The notes under the pieces are model-generated. The model saw only the letters and a program-made list of their open reading frames with translations, searched no databases and had not been told where the DNA came from. The translations under genes and the position numbers were made by a program. This document shows, one piece after another, positions 17,684 through 26,298 of a stretch of 64,000 nucleotides of DNA (position 1 is its first letter; the number at the start of each line of letters is the position of its first letter). The DNA comes from Myxococcus eversor (GTDB taxonomy: Bacteria > Myxococcota > Myxococcia > Myxococcales > Myxococcaceae). The DNA is taken from contig NZ_JAAIXY010000003.1 of NCBI RefSeq assembly GCF_010894455.1, forward strand, positions 1 to 64,000, in the 5' to 3' direction.

Positions 17684-19651
17684 ATGTCGAACCGAGAAAC
17701 GAAACCAGACGAGTCACGCGGGTCGCGCAAGGACTTCAGCGAGGCCGCGTGCAAGCAGCGCGGCAACCAGGTGTTGCAGCGCACCACGCGCTCACGCTCC
17801 GCGCCGGAGCTGTTCGGGCCCGCGGACCAGCTCCAGGCGCCCGGCTTCCTCACGGCCTTCGTGCCGCTGGAGCCCCAGCCGGAGCCGTCGTGGCGGCCGG
17901 GCATGGGCGCCATCCCCTTCGACGGCGGCGCGACGTTCCGTGTCTGGGCGCCCCATGCGCAGCGCGTGCAGGTGGTGGGCGACTTCAGCCACTGGCACGC
18001 GGTGGAGCTGGCGCGCGAGCCCTCCGGCAACTTCTCCCGCGACATCCCCGGCGCGGGCAACGGCCAGCAGTACCAGTTCATCATCCAGGGGCGCTACGGC
18101 GACTGGCGCTGGCGCAATGACCCGCGCGCGGCCGACGTGACGAACTCCACGGGCAACAGCGTCATCCTGGACCACCGCGACTTCCACTGGCGCTACGACG
18201 GCCTGTTCCGGATGCCGGACTTCCGCGAGGCCGTCCTCTACGAGCTGCACATCGGCACGTTCAACGACGCGCCCGGTTGGGGGCCCGGCCACTGGCTGAG
18301 CGCCATCGACAAGCTCGACTACCTGCGCGAGCTGGGCGTCAACGTGGTGGAGTTGATGCCCTCGGCCGAGTTCGCGGGGGACTTCTCCTGGGGCTACAAC
18401 TCCACCTTCCCCTTCGCGCCGGAGAGTTCCTACGGCTCGCCCAATGACTTGAAGCGCTTCGTGGACGAGGCGCACCGGCGTGGCATCGGCGTCATCATGG
18501 ACGTCGTCTACAACCACCTGGGGCCCAGCGACCTGCCGCACTGGGACTTCGACGGAGAGACGTTCGGCCGGGGCGGCGTGTACTTCTACGCGGACTGGCG
18601 CGCGAGCACGCCGTGGGGAGACACGCGCCCGGACTACGGCCGCGCCGAGGTGCGCGACTACCTGCGCGACAACGCGCTGATGTGGCTGCGCGAGTACCAC
18701 ATGGATGGCCTGCGACTGGATGCGACGAAGGAGATTCGCACCGCCAGCGGCGTGGACAACCCGGCGGGCTGGGAGCTGTTGCGCGCCATCTCCGAGGCGG
18801 TGAAGCGCGAGTTCCCCTGGAAGCTGCTCATCGCGGAGGACATGGCGGCCGACCCCGCCGTCACCCATCCCCAGGGCGCGGGCTTCGACGCGCAGTGGGA
18901 CGCGGCCTTCGTGCACCCGGTCCGCGCCGCGCTCGTCACCCCCTTCGACGAGTGGCGTGACTTGAACGCCGTCCGTGACGCGCTGTACTTCCGCTACAAC
19001 GGCGCGGCCACCCAGCGGGTCATCTTCACGGAGAGCCACGACGAGGTGGCCAACGGCCGCAGCCGGCTGCCCACGGAGGTCTCGCCCTACAACCCGGGCG
19101 ATTTGCTCGCGAAGAAGAAGACGCTCCTGGGCGCGGTGCTGACGCTGACGGCGCCGGGCATCCCCATGCTCTTCATGGGGCAGGAGTTCCTGGAGGACGG
19201 CCACTTCGACGACGGAGACCCGCTCGACTGGAACAAGGCGGGCTGGTTCGGCGGCGTCCTCCAGGCGCACCGGGACCTCATCCGCCTGCGCCGCAACTGG
19301 CACGACACCACCGCGGGCCTGCGTGGCGAACACGTCAACGTCTTCCACCTGAACCACGTGGACAAGGTGATGGCGTTCCATCGCTGGGAGCACGGCGGGC
19401 CTGGAGACGACGTGGTCGTCATCGTGAACCTGGGGCACCGCGCCTTCACGGGGTACGAGCTGGGCCTGCCCTCGGACGGGCTGTGGCGGGTGCGCTTCAA
19501 CGGGGACTGGCGGGGCTACTCGCCGGACTTCGGAGACACCGCCGTGCATGACGTCTGGGGGGAATGGGGTGGACGGGATGGATTGCCCGCGCGCGGGGCG
19601 CTCTCGCTCGGGGCCTACAGCGCGGTCATCCTGTCGAGGAATCGCTGGTAG
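17684..19651 (+). CDS. GH13 alpha-glucan enzyme, branching-enzyme-like
   Basis: The 655-residue product has an N-terminal E-set/CBM48-type domain (about 80-165, FRVWAPHAQRVQVVGDF) and a GH13 barrel. Conserved region I is DVVYNH (273-278). The nucleophile is D346 in DGLRLDATKE, the acid/base E385 in LLIAEDM, and the third acid D453 in FTESHDE. A C-terminal beta domain closes the protein. This plan fits 1,4-alpha-glucan branching enzymes and maltooligosyltrehalose-type enzymes; branching enzyme is the better guess. No signal peptide is present, so it acts in the cytoplasm on glycogen-type glucans. The ATG at 17684 follows GGGGGA at four bases; a longer in-frame reading has no ribosome binding site. 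The first ~60 residues are an unusual basic leader. Confidence 0.85.
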   Translation: MSNRETKPDESRGSRKDFSEAACKQRGNQVLQRTTRSRSAPELFGPADQLQAPGFLTAFVPLEPQPEPSWRPGMGAIPFDGGATFRVWAPHAQRVQVVGDFSHWHAVELAREPSGNFSRDIPGAGNGQQYQFIIQGRYGDWRWRNDPRAADVTNSTGNSVILDHRDFHWRYDGLFRMPDFREAVLYELHIGTFNDAPGWGPGHWLSAIDKLDYLRELGVNVVELMPSAEFAGDFSWGYNSTFPFAPESSYGSPNDLKRFVDEAHRRGIGVIMDVVYNHLGPSDLPHWDFDGETFGRGGVYFYADWRASTPWGDTRPDYGRAEVRDYLRDNALMWLREYHMDGLRLDATKEIRTASGVDNPAGWELLRAISEAVKREFPWKLLIAEDMAADPAVTHPQGAGFDAQWDAAFVHPVRAALVTPFDEWRDLNAVRDALYFRYNGAATQRVIFTESHDEVANGRSRLPTEVSPYNPGDLLAKKKTLLGAVLTLTAPGIPMLFMGQEFLEDGHFDDGDPLDWNKAGWFGGVLQAHRDLIRLRRNWHDTTAGLRGEHVNVFHLNHVDKVMAFHRWEHGGPGDDVVVIVNLGHRAFTGYELGLPSDGLWRVRFNGDWRGYSPDFGDTAVHDVWGEWGGRDGLPARGALSLGAYSAVILSRNRW

Positions 19652-19662
19652 GATTGGGCCCC

Positions 19663-20658
19663 ATGCACTTCCGTCATCTTGGTCGCAGTGGTCTGGCCGT
19701 CAGTGAGATTTCCTTCGGCAACTGGCTCACGCACGGCTCCCAGGTGGAAGAGGATGCCGCGGTGGCCTGCGTGAAGGCAGCGCAGGACGTCGGCATCACC
19801 ACCTTCGACACGGCGGACGTCTACGCCGGCACCCGCGCGGAGTCCGTGCTCGGCCGAGCCCTCAAGGGCCAGCGCCGCGCCGGCTATGAGCTGTTCACCA
19901 AGGTGTTCTGGAACACCGGCCCGGGGAAGAACGACTGGGGCCTGTCGCGCAAGCACATCATGGAGTCCATCCACGGCTCCTTGAGCCGCCTCCAGACGGA
20001 CTACGTGGACCTGTACCAGGCCCACCGCTTCGACACGGCGACGCCGCTGGAGGAGACGATGGTCGCCTTCGCGGACATCGTCCGTCAGGGCAAGGCGCAC
20101 TACATCGGCGTCTCCGAGTGGACCGCCGACCAGATTCGTCAGGGCGCCGCGCTCGCCCGCGAGCTGCGAATCCCCTTCGTCTCCAGCCAGCCCCAGTACT
20201 CCATGCTCTGGCGCGTCATCGAGGAGAAGGTCATCCCCGCGTCGCTCGATGAGGGACTGGGGCAGATTGTCTGGTCCCCCATGGCCATGGGCGTGCTCAC
20301 CGGCAAGTACCTCCCCGGCCAGCCGCCTCCGTCGGGAAGCCGCGCCACGGACCCCACCGGCTCGCGCTTCATCGCCCGCTTCATGAAGGACGACGTCCTC
20401 ACGCGCGTGCAGCAGTTGCGCCCGCTGGCCGAGCAGGCGGGACTCACCATGGCGCAGCTCGCCGTCGCCTGGGTGCTCCAGAACAAGGGCGTCTCCTCCG
20501 CCATCATCGGCGCCTCCCGGCCGGAGCAGGTCCACGACACCGCGAAGGCCGCCGGCGTGAAGCTGGAGGCGGAGTTGATGCGCCGCATCGACGAGGTGCT
20601 CGGCCCCGTCGTCGAGCGCAACCCCGCCCTCACCGACGCGCCCGACCGGAAGATTTGA
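19663..20658 (+). CDS. Aldo/keto reductase (KCNAB/YghZ-like)
   Basis: The 331-residue TIM-barrel oxidoreductase has the complete catalytic tetrad D49, Y54, K80 and H121. It has an NADPH-binding C-terminal region with IIGASRPEQV. The subgroup is that of voltage-gated potassium channel beta subunits and YghZ-like proteins, which reduce aldehydes such as methylglyoxal; the natural substrate is not evident. It begins 11 bp after the glucan enzyme and is probably co-transcribed with it. The start is the ATG at 19663; longer in-frame sequence upstream lies inside the preceding gene. Confidence 0.92.
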   Translation: MHFRHLGRSGLAVSEISFGNWLTHGSQVEEDAAVACVKAAQDVGITTFDTADVYAGTRAESVLGRALKGQRRAGYELFTKVFWNTGPGKNDWGLSRKHIMESIHGSLSRLQTDYVDLYQAHRFDTATPLEETMVAFADIVRQGKAHYIGVSEWTADQIRQGAALARELRIPFVSSQPQYSMLWRVIEEKVIPASLDEGLGQIVWSPMAMGVLTGKYLPGQPPPSGSRATDPTGSRFIARFMKDDVLTRVQQLRPLAEQAGLTMAQLAVAWVLQNKGVSSAIIGASRPEQVHDTAKAAGVKLEAELMRRIDEVLGPVVERNPALTDAPDRKI

Positions 20659-20687
20659 AGCACGGCGGTCGCGCGACAGACACCTCT

Positions 20688-20715
20688 GTCCCCTCTTCGA
20701 CATTCGAGAGGGGAC
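20688..20715. terminator. Hairpin after the aldo/keto reductase gene
   Basis: GTCCCCTCT at 20688-20696 pairs with AGAGGGGAC at 20707-20715, a perfect 9-bp stem that can extend inward past one bulged base. It lies 30 bp after the stop codon and ~100 bp before the cysteine-rich peptide gene. It lacks a T-run. Confidence 0.55.
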
Positions 20716-20816
20716 CGGGTTGAAAGCGCCAACCCAAGACATGGACTAATCCCTCCCAAGGCGCGCCCGCGTGGGGCGCCCTGGACGCAATCACAATCAC
20801 GCGCAGAGGGGGAGAC

Positions 20817-21044
20817 ATGAAGAAGACCTTGCTGATGGGATTCCTGGGCGTCGTCATGGGTGTCAGTGCGTCCATGGCTTCAGTGACGGAGGTCGCGGCC
20901 GCGGAAGAATCGCTGGCGCCGTGCTGCTCGTTTTGTGATGCCAGGGTCGACAGGTGCGTGGCCGGCTGTGAAACCGCGGCCTGCGAGACGGCCTGCTTCA
21001 ACACCGTCAGGGGTTGTTACAACGTCTGCGTCATGTCCTGCTGA
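20817..21044 (+). CDS. Secreted ten-cysteine small peptide
   Basis: The 75-residue product starts at an ATG six bases after GAGGGGGAG. A lysine-rich start, hydrophobic core and Ala-Ala-Ala site near residue 29 form a signal peptide. The ~46-residue mature part has ten cysteines (36, 37, 40, 47, 51, 56, 60, 67, 71, 75), mostly spaced CX3C or CX6C, with few other hydrophobic residues. That pattern suits a helical disulfide-linked scaffold or a metal-binding peptide. I do not recognise a family. It stands alone between two hairpins, so it is a monocistronic unit. No modification or export gene lies beside it, which argues against a typical modified-peptide cluster. Confidence 0.8.
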   Translation: MKKTLLMGFLGVVMGVSASMASVTEVAAAEESLAPCCSFCDARVDRCVAGCETAACETACFNTVRGCYNVCVMSC

Positions 21045-21066
21045 GTGACACCACCCTGACGTCGGA

Positions 21067-21094
21067 GGGCGCGGACGCGAAGGTCCGCGCTCTT
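21067..21094. terminator. Bidirectional hairpin after the cysteine-rich peptide gene
   Basis: GCGCGGAC at 21069-21076 and GTCCGCGC at 21083-21090 form an 8-bp perfect stem with a 6-nt loop, extendable by G-T pairing. It is located in the 63-bp gap between two convergent genes. Confidence 0.6.
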
Positions 21095-21107
21095 CGATTC
21101 ATCGCTC

Positions 21108-21584
21108 TCACGCGCCGTCCGCGAGATACACGTTGAAGTCAGGCGCGTCGGCCACGTCGGGAACATCCACGCCTGTCTCATCCAGCCAGTCCGACAACGC
21201 CTGGCGCCCGTCACCGTCCTCGTCGATATCGGAGAGGTCCGTGTTCCCTCCGGCGATGGCGTGCAGCAGCCCCTCCAGACTGGAGGAGACGGTGCGCGCC
21301 TCGCCCTCCGAGCCGAGCAGCACCACCGCCGGAGGCGCCTCCGCGTCGAACCGGAGCAGCGCCAGCAACGAGCCATCCGGCAGGTTCAGGAAACAGACCG
21401 CGTCCCGCTGGAGCCGCTCGGCGACCTCCGGATTCCACTCCCGGGGGACCTCGGTCGCGCTGAGCTCGAAGTAGCCAAGGCTCCCGTAGGTCTTCGTACC
21501 AAGCCACTTCCCGAAGTCCGCCAGCAGCGGGGGGAGCGAGTGACCTGTGGGGACGGTGTCGAGTCGAACGGTGTATCGGGCCAT
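21108..21584 (-). CDS. Hypothetical cytoplasmic protein with EF-hand-like loop
   Basis: The 158-residue product has no signal peptide or membrane segment. It is acidic, with a predicted alpha/beta core (residues ~20-110) containing LPDGSLLALLRFD. A calcium-loop-like stretch, DIDEDGDG, lies near residue 120, followed by an Asp-rich tail. The first half has some flavour of SUKH/SMI1-KNR4 immunity proteins, but no diagnostic residues can be assigned by eye. The start is the ATG at 21584; a much longer in-frame reading to the right lies antisense to other genes and is not real. It converges on the cysteine-rich peptide gene. Confidence 0.7.
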   Translation of the reverse strand: MARYTVRLDTVPTGHSLPPLLADFGKWLGTKTYGSLGYFELSATEVPREWNPEVAERLQRDAVCFLNLPDGSLLALLRFDAEAPPAVVLLGSEGEARTVSSSLEGLLHAIAGGNTDLSDIDEDGDGRQALSDWLDETGVDVPDVADAPDFNVYLADGA

Positions 21585-21686
21585 GGGGCCGCAGGGTACT
21601 CCGACTCTCACGTTCTCAAGTTCCTGATGTCTCCGTGAGACAAACCGACCCTTGGGATTCACCCGGGATTGGAGCAAGGTCGGTCC

Positions 21687-22691
21687 ATGAATCGGCAAGA
21701 GTCCGACATGGTCTTCTGGATGCTGCTGCTGTGGGTTCCCCTGCTGCTGGGCGTGTTCGTCGGGACGTGGCTCAGGAAGCACGTGCACCCCCAGCTGATG
21801 GCACGCTCCAGGCTCCTCGGCAGGACGGCGAACTCGGGCGCCACCACGGTGGTGAACATCCTCCTCATCATCGCCTGGGCGGGAGTGATGATGGCATGCA
21901 GCGGCATGGCGGCTCCGAAGACGCTCGCGTGGCTCCAGTCGCTTGGAGCGCTGCCCATCCAGCCCTCGCTGGGGCTGCTGCGAGGAGTCTCCCTGTTCGC
22001 GGCCTTCATGATTGGCTACACCGGCGGGGCCATGCCCAGGGGCGCCTCCACACCACAGCCCCCGGGGGACCTCGCCCGCGCGCCAGGAGCGACCGTGTCC
22101 GGTGCCGGCAACGGCCAGCCCGTCAACAAGCACTCCAACATGAAGGTGTACCTCGTCATCACGGGCACGATTGCCGTCGGACTGGGCCTGGGCATGCTGA
22201 ACACGGGGCTCAAGAAGGGTGGCTTCTTGACGACCTCGGACGTAGGCGGGCTCCCCGAGCTGGCCCGCATCCAGGAGCAACTGAGGCCGCTCGAGGCATG
22301 CTCGCTCACCTACCAGGAGCGGGACCGGCGGGGCCAGCGCAAGTACCCGACCACGGTCTTCATCCGGACCTGCACGTTGGGCGAATACATCTCCGTCACC
22401 ATCCCCGTCCCCGCGACCTGGGCGGCCCGGGGCGTCGGCTTCGAGATGCTCCGAAGCTCCAGCTCGGAGCCCTGGGAAATCATGGTCGAGAAGAACGACG
22501 TGCCCTTCCCCGACCTCAAGGAAGCACTGGAGCACTTCGCTCCGCTCATCGCCGCGCAATATCCCGAGAAGCTCCGCGAACAGCGCGACAACGCGAACAG
22601 GATGGACCGCCACCTGGACGAACAGGCCCGCGAACGGGACCGCGTGGAGAAGGAACGCAAGGAGCGGGCGAAGACCTCCTATCCGGAGTGA
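21687..22691 (+). CDS. Membrane protein of unknown function with C-terminal coiled coil
   Basis: The 334-residue product has hydrophobic segments at about 10-25, 55-75, 95-115 and 150-170. A soluble domain with two cysteines (LEACSLTYQ, FIRTCTLGE) follows, probably disulfide-bonded outside the cytoplasm. A strongly charged C-terminal helix is rich in Arg/Glu. The ATG at 21687 follows AAGG at seven bases; a TTG 18 bp upstream is an alternative. It is not a recognised family and has no operon partner: the gene to its left is divergent and the sugar dehydrogenase starts 172 bp downstream. Confidence 0.65.
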   Translation: MNRQESDMVFWMLLLWVPLLLGVFVGTWLRKHVHPQLMARSRLLGRTANSGATTVVNILLIIAWAGVMMACSGMAAPKTLAWLQSLGALPIQPSLGLLRGVSLFAAFMIGYTGGAMPRGASTPQPPGDLARAPGATVSGAGNGQPVNKHSNMKVYLVITGTIAVGLGLGMLNTGLKKGGFLTTSDVGGLPELARIQEQLRPLEACSLTYQERDRRGQRKYPTTVFIRTCTLGEYISVTIPVPATWAARGVGFEMLRSSSSEPWEIMVEKNDVPFPDLKEALEHFAPLIAAQYPEKLREQRDNANRMDRHLDEQARERDRVEKERKERAKTSYPE

Positions 22692-22863
22692 CGCTCCCCG
22701 CCCGCGTCCTCGGTTCGCGCGGCCTCCAGCCCCTCTACTGCTGACTCCTCCACGCATGCCGTGTTGGACCGCGCACACCGTTCCGCGAGTCCAATGGGCA
22801 GCACGCGCTCCAGGGCCGATACCCGTCGGGTTCCACCCTCTCACCCGCCCCGTGAGGAGCCCC

Positions 22864-24069
22864 ATGCCCATGCGTGTCTTGTGGATGACCCTGGCCTGCA
22901 CCACCGTCGTCCTGTCCGTCGCCGGAGCCGCGCGAGCCCAGGACGCCGCGCCCGCGTTCGACCCGGCCTTCCCCGGCCAGACGCGCGCGCCCGCGGTGCA
23001 GTCCCAGACGCAGTACCAGGTCACCGAAATCGCCGGCGACTTCAACTACCCCTGGGCCGTCGCGTTCCTGCCGGACCGGCGCATGCTGGTGACGGAGAAG
23101 CCCACCGGGAACCTCTTCATCGTCACGCCCCAGGGCGTGAAGTCCGCGCCCGTCGCGGGGCTGCCTCCCGTGGACGGCCGCGAGCAGGGCGGCCTGCTCG
23201 ACGTGGAGGTGGACCCCGACTTCGCCACCAACGGCCTCATCTACTGGACCTATTACGAGCCGCGCGAAGGCGGCAACGGGCTCGCGGTGGGACGCGGGAA
23301 GCTCAAGGACGGCCCGCAGCCGAAAATCGAAGCGCTCCGAATCATCTTCCGCATGAAGCCCACGCTGGACTCGCTGTGGCACGCGGGAGGCCGGCTCGTG
23401 TTCGCCAACGACGGCACCCTCTTCGTCACCCTGGGCGAGCGCTCCATCCTCACCGGCCGCGTCCAGGCCCGACAGCTCAACAGCCACTTCGGCAAGGTCG
23501 TCCGCATCCACACCGACGGCACCGTGCCCGCCAACAACCCCTTCGTGAACACCGCCGGGGCCCGGCCCGAAATCTACTCGCGAGGCCACCGCAACGTGCT
23601 CGCCGCCGCGCTCGACGGCCAGGGCCGGCTCTGGGAAGTGGAGATGGGGCCGCTGGGCGGCGATGAGTTGAACCTCGTCGAGCCGGGCAAGGACTACGGC
23701 TGGCCCACCATCGGCTACGGCAAGGAGTACTCCGGCGCGCCCATCCACCAGAGCTCCCAGGGCCCAGGGATGGAGCAGCCCGTCTACTACTGGGACCCCG
23801 TGATTTCCCCGTCTGGGCTGACCATCTACTCGGGGAACCTCTTTCCTGAATGGAAGGGCAACTTCTTCATTGGCGGTCTGTCCAGCCACGCCCTTGTCCG
23901 GCTCGTGCTGAAGAACGACCGGGTCATCGGCGAGGAGCGCTTGAAGCCCGCGGGGAACGCCCGGGTCCGCGACGTCGTCCAAGGTCCCGAGGGCGCGCTC
24001 TACCTGCTCACCGACGCGCCGAACGGCCGGCTGCTCAAGATGACCCCTCGGGCCGGCGCTCCCTTCTGA
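22864..24069 (+). CDS. PQQ-dependent sugar dehydrogenase (soluble aldose dehydrogenase type)
   Basis: The 401-residue protein has a clear signal peptide (cleavage after AARAQ near residue 26). The fold is the six-bladed propeller of soluble glucose/aldose dehydrogenases. Diagnostic stretches are YPWAVAFLPD, the catalytic-histidine/Arg region REQGGLLDVEVDPDF, SRGHRNVLAAAL, and LWEVEMGPLGGDELNL followed by GKDYGWP. The enzyme should oxidise aldoses in the periplasm using PQQ and calcium. No PQQ biosynthesis genes are in the window. The TonB-type genes downstream could in principle supply PQQ uptake, but that is only a thought from their neighbourhood. Confidence 0.88.
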   Translation: MPMRVLWMTLACTTVVLSVAGAARAQDAAPAFDPAFPGQTRAPAVQSQTQYQVTEIAGDFNYPWAVAFLPDRRMLVTEKPTGNLFIVTPQGVKSAPVAGLPPVDGREQGGLLDVEVDPDFATNGLIYWTYYEPREGGNGLAVGRGKLKDGPQPKIEALRIIFRMKPTLDSLWHAGGRLVFANDGTLFVTLGERSILTGRVQARQLNSHFGKVVRIHTDGTVPANNPFVNTAGARPEIYSRGHRNVLAAALDGQGRLWEVEMGPLGGDELNLVEPGKDYGWPTIGYGKEYSGAPIHQSSQGPGMEQPVYYWDPVISPSGLTIYSGNLFPEWKGNFFIGGLSSHALVRLVLKNDRVIGEERLKPAGNARVRDVVQGPEGALYLLTDAPNGRLLKMTPRAGAPF

Positions 24070-24279
24070 GCCAGGGCCTGAACCCTCGCGGGAAGCCCAC
24101 CGGAACTGGAGGCGACGGCCAGGCGACAAATGTGTTTCCAGTCGGAGCCCAATGACCCGGGAAGCGGACAAACCGGCCGATCCATTTGACTTTAGGGTCG
24201 GACGGAACAAGAGATGGGCGCGCGAGTTGGCAACCGGGTTACCGACACCCGTCACCCACTTCCCCCCAGGCTTCCCTTC

Positions 24280-24990
24280 ATGATGCTTTCCCTCCTCCTG
24301 GCCCAGACAGGGCAACCCGAGCTCGGCTGGCTCAGCAGCAAGCTGCTCGGCGTCACGCTCACCTCCGCCGAGTGGGTCCTCTGGATTCTGGTCGTCCTCT
24401 CCGTGCTCTCCATCGCCATCATGCTGGAGCGCACGGTGTACTTCGCCCGCAACCGCCTCCCCAACTCGGAGGCGCTCGCGGTGCAGCTCGCGCGCGGTGA
24501 CTTCGAGGCGGCGCGCAAGGCCGTGCAGGGCCGCACGGGCATGGAGGCCGCCATCATCCGCGAGGCGCTCGCCTCCGCCTCGCAGGGCGCGGACACCGTG
24601 GAGCAGGTGATTGCGTCCACCATGTCCCGCGAGCGTCCCCAGTACGAGCGCTTCCTGTCCTTCCTCGGCACGCTGGGCAACAACGCCCCGTTCATCGGCC
24701 TGTTCGGCACGGTGCTCGGCATCATCAAGGCGTTCCATGATTTGGGTTCCGCGGGAGTGAAGGGCGCGGCGATTCAGCAGACGGTGATGGCCGGCATCTC
24801 GGAGGCGCTCGTCGCCACCGCGGTGGGCCTGGCCGTGGCGATTCCCGCCGTCGTCGCCTTCAACATCTTCAACCGTCAGCTCAAGACGCTCACCAGCCGC
24901 GCCAACGCCCTGGGCTACGCGCTGGTGGGCAGCATGCGCGCCGAGGGCCGCACGCCCGACGCGGCGGCTCGCACGGCGGAGGGCCGCTAG
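24280..24990 (+). CDS. MotA/TolQ/ExbB proton channel family protein
   Basis: The 236-residue protein has three membrane segments (about 30-50, 135-160, 175-195). Between the last two lies the conserved ExbB/TolQ core with NNAPFIGLFGTVLGIIKAF and the Thr/Pro residues of the proton path. The start is the ATG at 24280, with a second ATG immediately after it. It begins an operon with an ExbD-like and a TonB-like gene, 3 and 15 bp apart. Together they would form an inner-membrane motor that uses proton motive force to drive outer-membrane receptors. TolQ-TolR remains possible, but the TonB-like third gene favours Exb. Confidence 0.92.
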   Translation: MMLSLLLAQTGQPELGWLSSKLLGVTLTSAEWVLWILVVLSVLSIAIMLERTVYFARNRLPNSEALAVQLARGDFEAARKAVQGRTGMEAAIIREALASASQGADTVEQVIASTMSRERPQYERFLSFLGTLGNNAPFIGLFGTVLGIIKAFHDLGSAGVKGAAIQQTVMAGISEALVATAVGLAVAIPAVVAFNIFNRQLKTLTSRANALGYALVGSMRAEGRTPDAAARTAEGR

Positions 24991-24993
24991 CCC

Positions 24994-25428
24994 ATGGCCG
25001 GAGGCGCACAGCAGGACGACGAGGAAATCACCGGCATCAACGTCACCCCGCTGGTGGACATCGTGCTGGTGCTGCTCATCATCTTCATGGTGACGGCCAA
25101 CTTCATCGTCCGCGAGACGGTGGAGGTGGACCTGCCCCGCGCGGCCAACGGCGGCGAGACGGTGCAGGGGCTCGTCAACGTGGTGCTCGACAAGGAGGGC
25201 AAGCTCTACTTCGACGGAGCCGCCGTCAGTGAGACGGACCTCCGGGCGAAGGTCGCCGAGGCCATCGCCAAGGACAAGGACACCCGCGCCATCATCAGCG
25301 CCGACCAGAGCATTGCTTACGGGCAGGTGATGCGGCTCATCGACACGGTGAAGGGCCAGGGCATCGCCAAGTTCGCGCTCAACATCGAGAAGGACGTGGC
25401 CCCCGCGGCCGCGCCCGCCACACCCTGA
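24994..25428 (+). CDS. ExbD/TolR biopolymer transport protein
   Basis: The 144-residue protein has one N-terminal membrane helix containing the essential aspartate (TPLVDIVLVLLIIFMVTA). A periplasmic domain follows with the usual VNVVLDKEGKLYFDG pattern and IISADQSIAYGQVMRLID. It fits the family's usual 130-150 residues. It follows the ExbB-like gene by 3 bp and precedes the TonB-like gene by 15 bp, and its AGGG-type ribosome binding site lies within the end of the ExbB gene. The last ten residues are Ala/Pro-rich. Confidence 0.93.
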   Translation: MAGGAQQDDEEITGINVTPLVDIVLVLLIIFMVTANFIVRETVEVDLPRAANGGETVQGLVNVVLDKEGKLYFDGAAVSETDLRAKVAEAIAKDKDTRAIISADQSIAYGQVMRLIDTVKGQGIAKFALNIEKDVAPAAAPATP

Positions 25429-25443
25429 CGCAAGGCCCAGCGC

Positions 25444-26247
25444 ATGAGCCAGGCGGCCGTCGACACTTCTCCCCCCGTGTTCCCCCGCCGTGAGCGCTCG
25501 CTCATGGTGGTGGGCATCTTCCTCTTCGTGTCGCTGGTGCTGCACGGCGTGGGGTTCTGGTACCTGAACCTCATGGCCGAGCGCCCGCGCCCCGTCGTCC
25601 AGCGCCCGGTGGAGCTGGTCATGGTGGAGGTCCAGAAGCCGCCTCCGCCGCCTCCTCCCGAGGAGAAGAAGGAGGAGCCCAAGCCGCCTCCGCCCAAGCC
25701 CAAGGCGGTGAAGCCGCCGCCCATCAAGGTGGCGGAAGTTCCCAAGCCCCAGACGCCTCCGCCAGAGCAACTGCCGCCTCCTCCCAACGAGCCGCCGCCC
25801 ACGCCGCAGGCCAAGCCGCCGCCGCTGGTGGTGGGCATGACGATGTCCTCCACCACCAGCGCGGGCTCGTTCGCCGCGCCCGTGGGCAACACGGCCTACG
25901 GCAAGGCGGAGGGCACCGCGAAGGACCCCAAGGACGTGAAGGGCTACTCCGCGCCCAAGTACACGCCCATCTACCAGGTGGACTCCGAGCCCACCGTGGC
26001 CTCCGAGGTGAAGGTCCCCTACCCGGAAGAGGCCCGCCGCGCCGGCATCGAAGGCACGGTGACGCTGTCCATCACCATCGACAACGAGGGCCGCGTCGTC
26101 GCCGCCAAGGTGCTCTCCGGCCCCGGCTACGGCCTCAATGAAGCGGCGCGCGACGCCATCAAACGCTTCCGCTTCAAGCCCGCCATCAAGAAGGGCGAGG
26201 CCGTCTCCACGGAGATGAAGTACTCGTACACGTTCCTCCTGGACTGA
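25444..26247 (+). CDS. TonB-family energy transducer
   Basis: The 267-residue protein has a single N-terminal membrane anchor (~22-42). A long Pro/Lys/Glu region (about 60-140) would span the periplasm. A C-terminal TonB domain (190-267) holds VPYPEEARRAGIEGTVTLSITID and the closing strand SYTFLLD. It should link the ExbBD motor to TonB-dependent receptors; such a receptor is encoded at 40095-43292 but in a separate unit. The proline-rich linker, written as repeated PPP/PKP motifs, is a normal coding low-complexity region and not a DNA repeat element. Confidence 0.92.
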   Translation: MSQAAVDTSPPVFPRRERSLMVVGIFLFVSLVLHGVGFWYLNLMAERPRPVVQRPVELVMVEVQKPPPPPPPEEKKEEPKPPPPKPKAVKPPPIKVAEVPKPQTPPPEQLPPPPNEPPPTPQAKPPPLVVGMTMSSTTSAGSFAAPVGNTAYGKAEGTAKDPKDVKGYSAPKYTPIYQVDSEPTVASEVKVPYPEEARRAGIEGTVTLSITIDNEGRVVAAKVLSGPGYGLNEAARDAIKRFRFKPAIKKGEAVSTEMKYSYTFLLD

Positions 26248-26255
26248 GGCGCCCC

Positions 26256-26289
26256 GGGCCCCGCCTCCCCCTCATGGAGGGGCGGGCCC
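26256..26289. terminator. Bidirectional hairpin between tonB-like and marR-like genes
   Basis: GGGCCCCGCCTCC (from 26256) faces GGAGGGGCGGGCCC (to 26289) around a short loop. The long stem has one or two unpaired bases. It sits exactly between the stops of two convergent genes. Confidence 0.6.
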
Positions 26290-26298
26290 GCGCGCAGG

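Noticed and set aside
20817..21044. Modified-peptide (RiPP) precursor
   Set aside because: It has a Sec-type signal peptide and no maturation, protease or export genes beside it.
21108..21584. SUKH/SMI1-type immunity protein next to the cysteine-rich peptide
   Set aside because: The similarity is only a vague impression. The genes are convergent and separated by a hairpin, unlike a toxin-immunity pair.
22735..25770. 1011-codon open frame on the minus strand
   Set aside because: It spans antisense across the sugar dehydrogenase, ExbB, ExbD and TonB genes, all with strong family signatures. Its composition is that of a shadow frame.
25620..25830. Short CCG/CCC-rich DNA repeat
   Set aside because: It is the coding sequence of the proline-rich TonB linker, not a separate repeat element or CRISPR.
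22864..26247. PQQ uptake operon formed by the sugar dehydrogenase and TonB-Exb genes
   Set aside because: A 210-bp gap separates them, there is no receptor or PQQ gene between, and nothing in the sequence links their functions.
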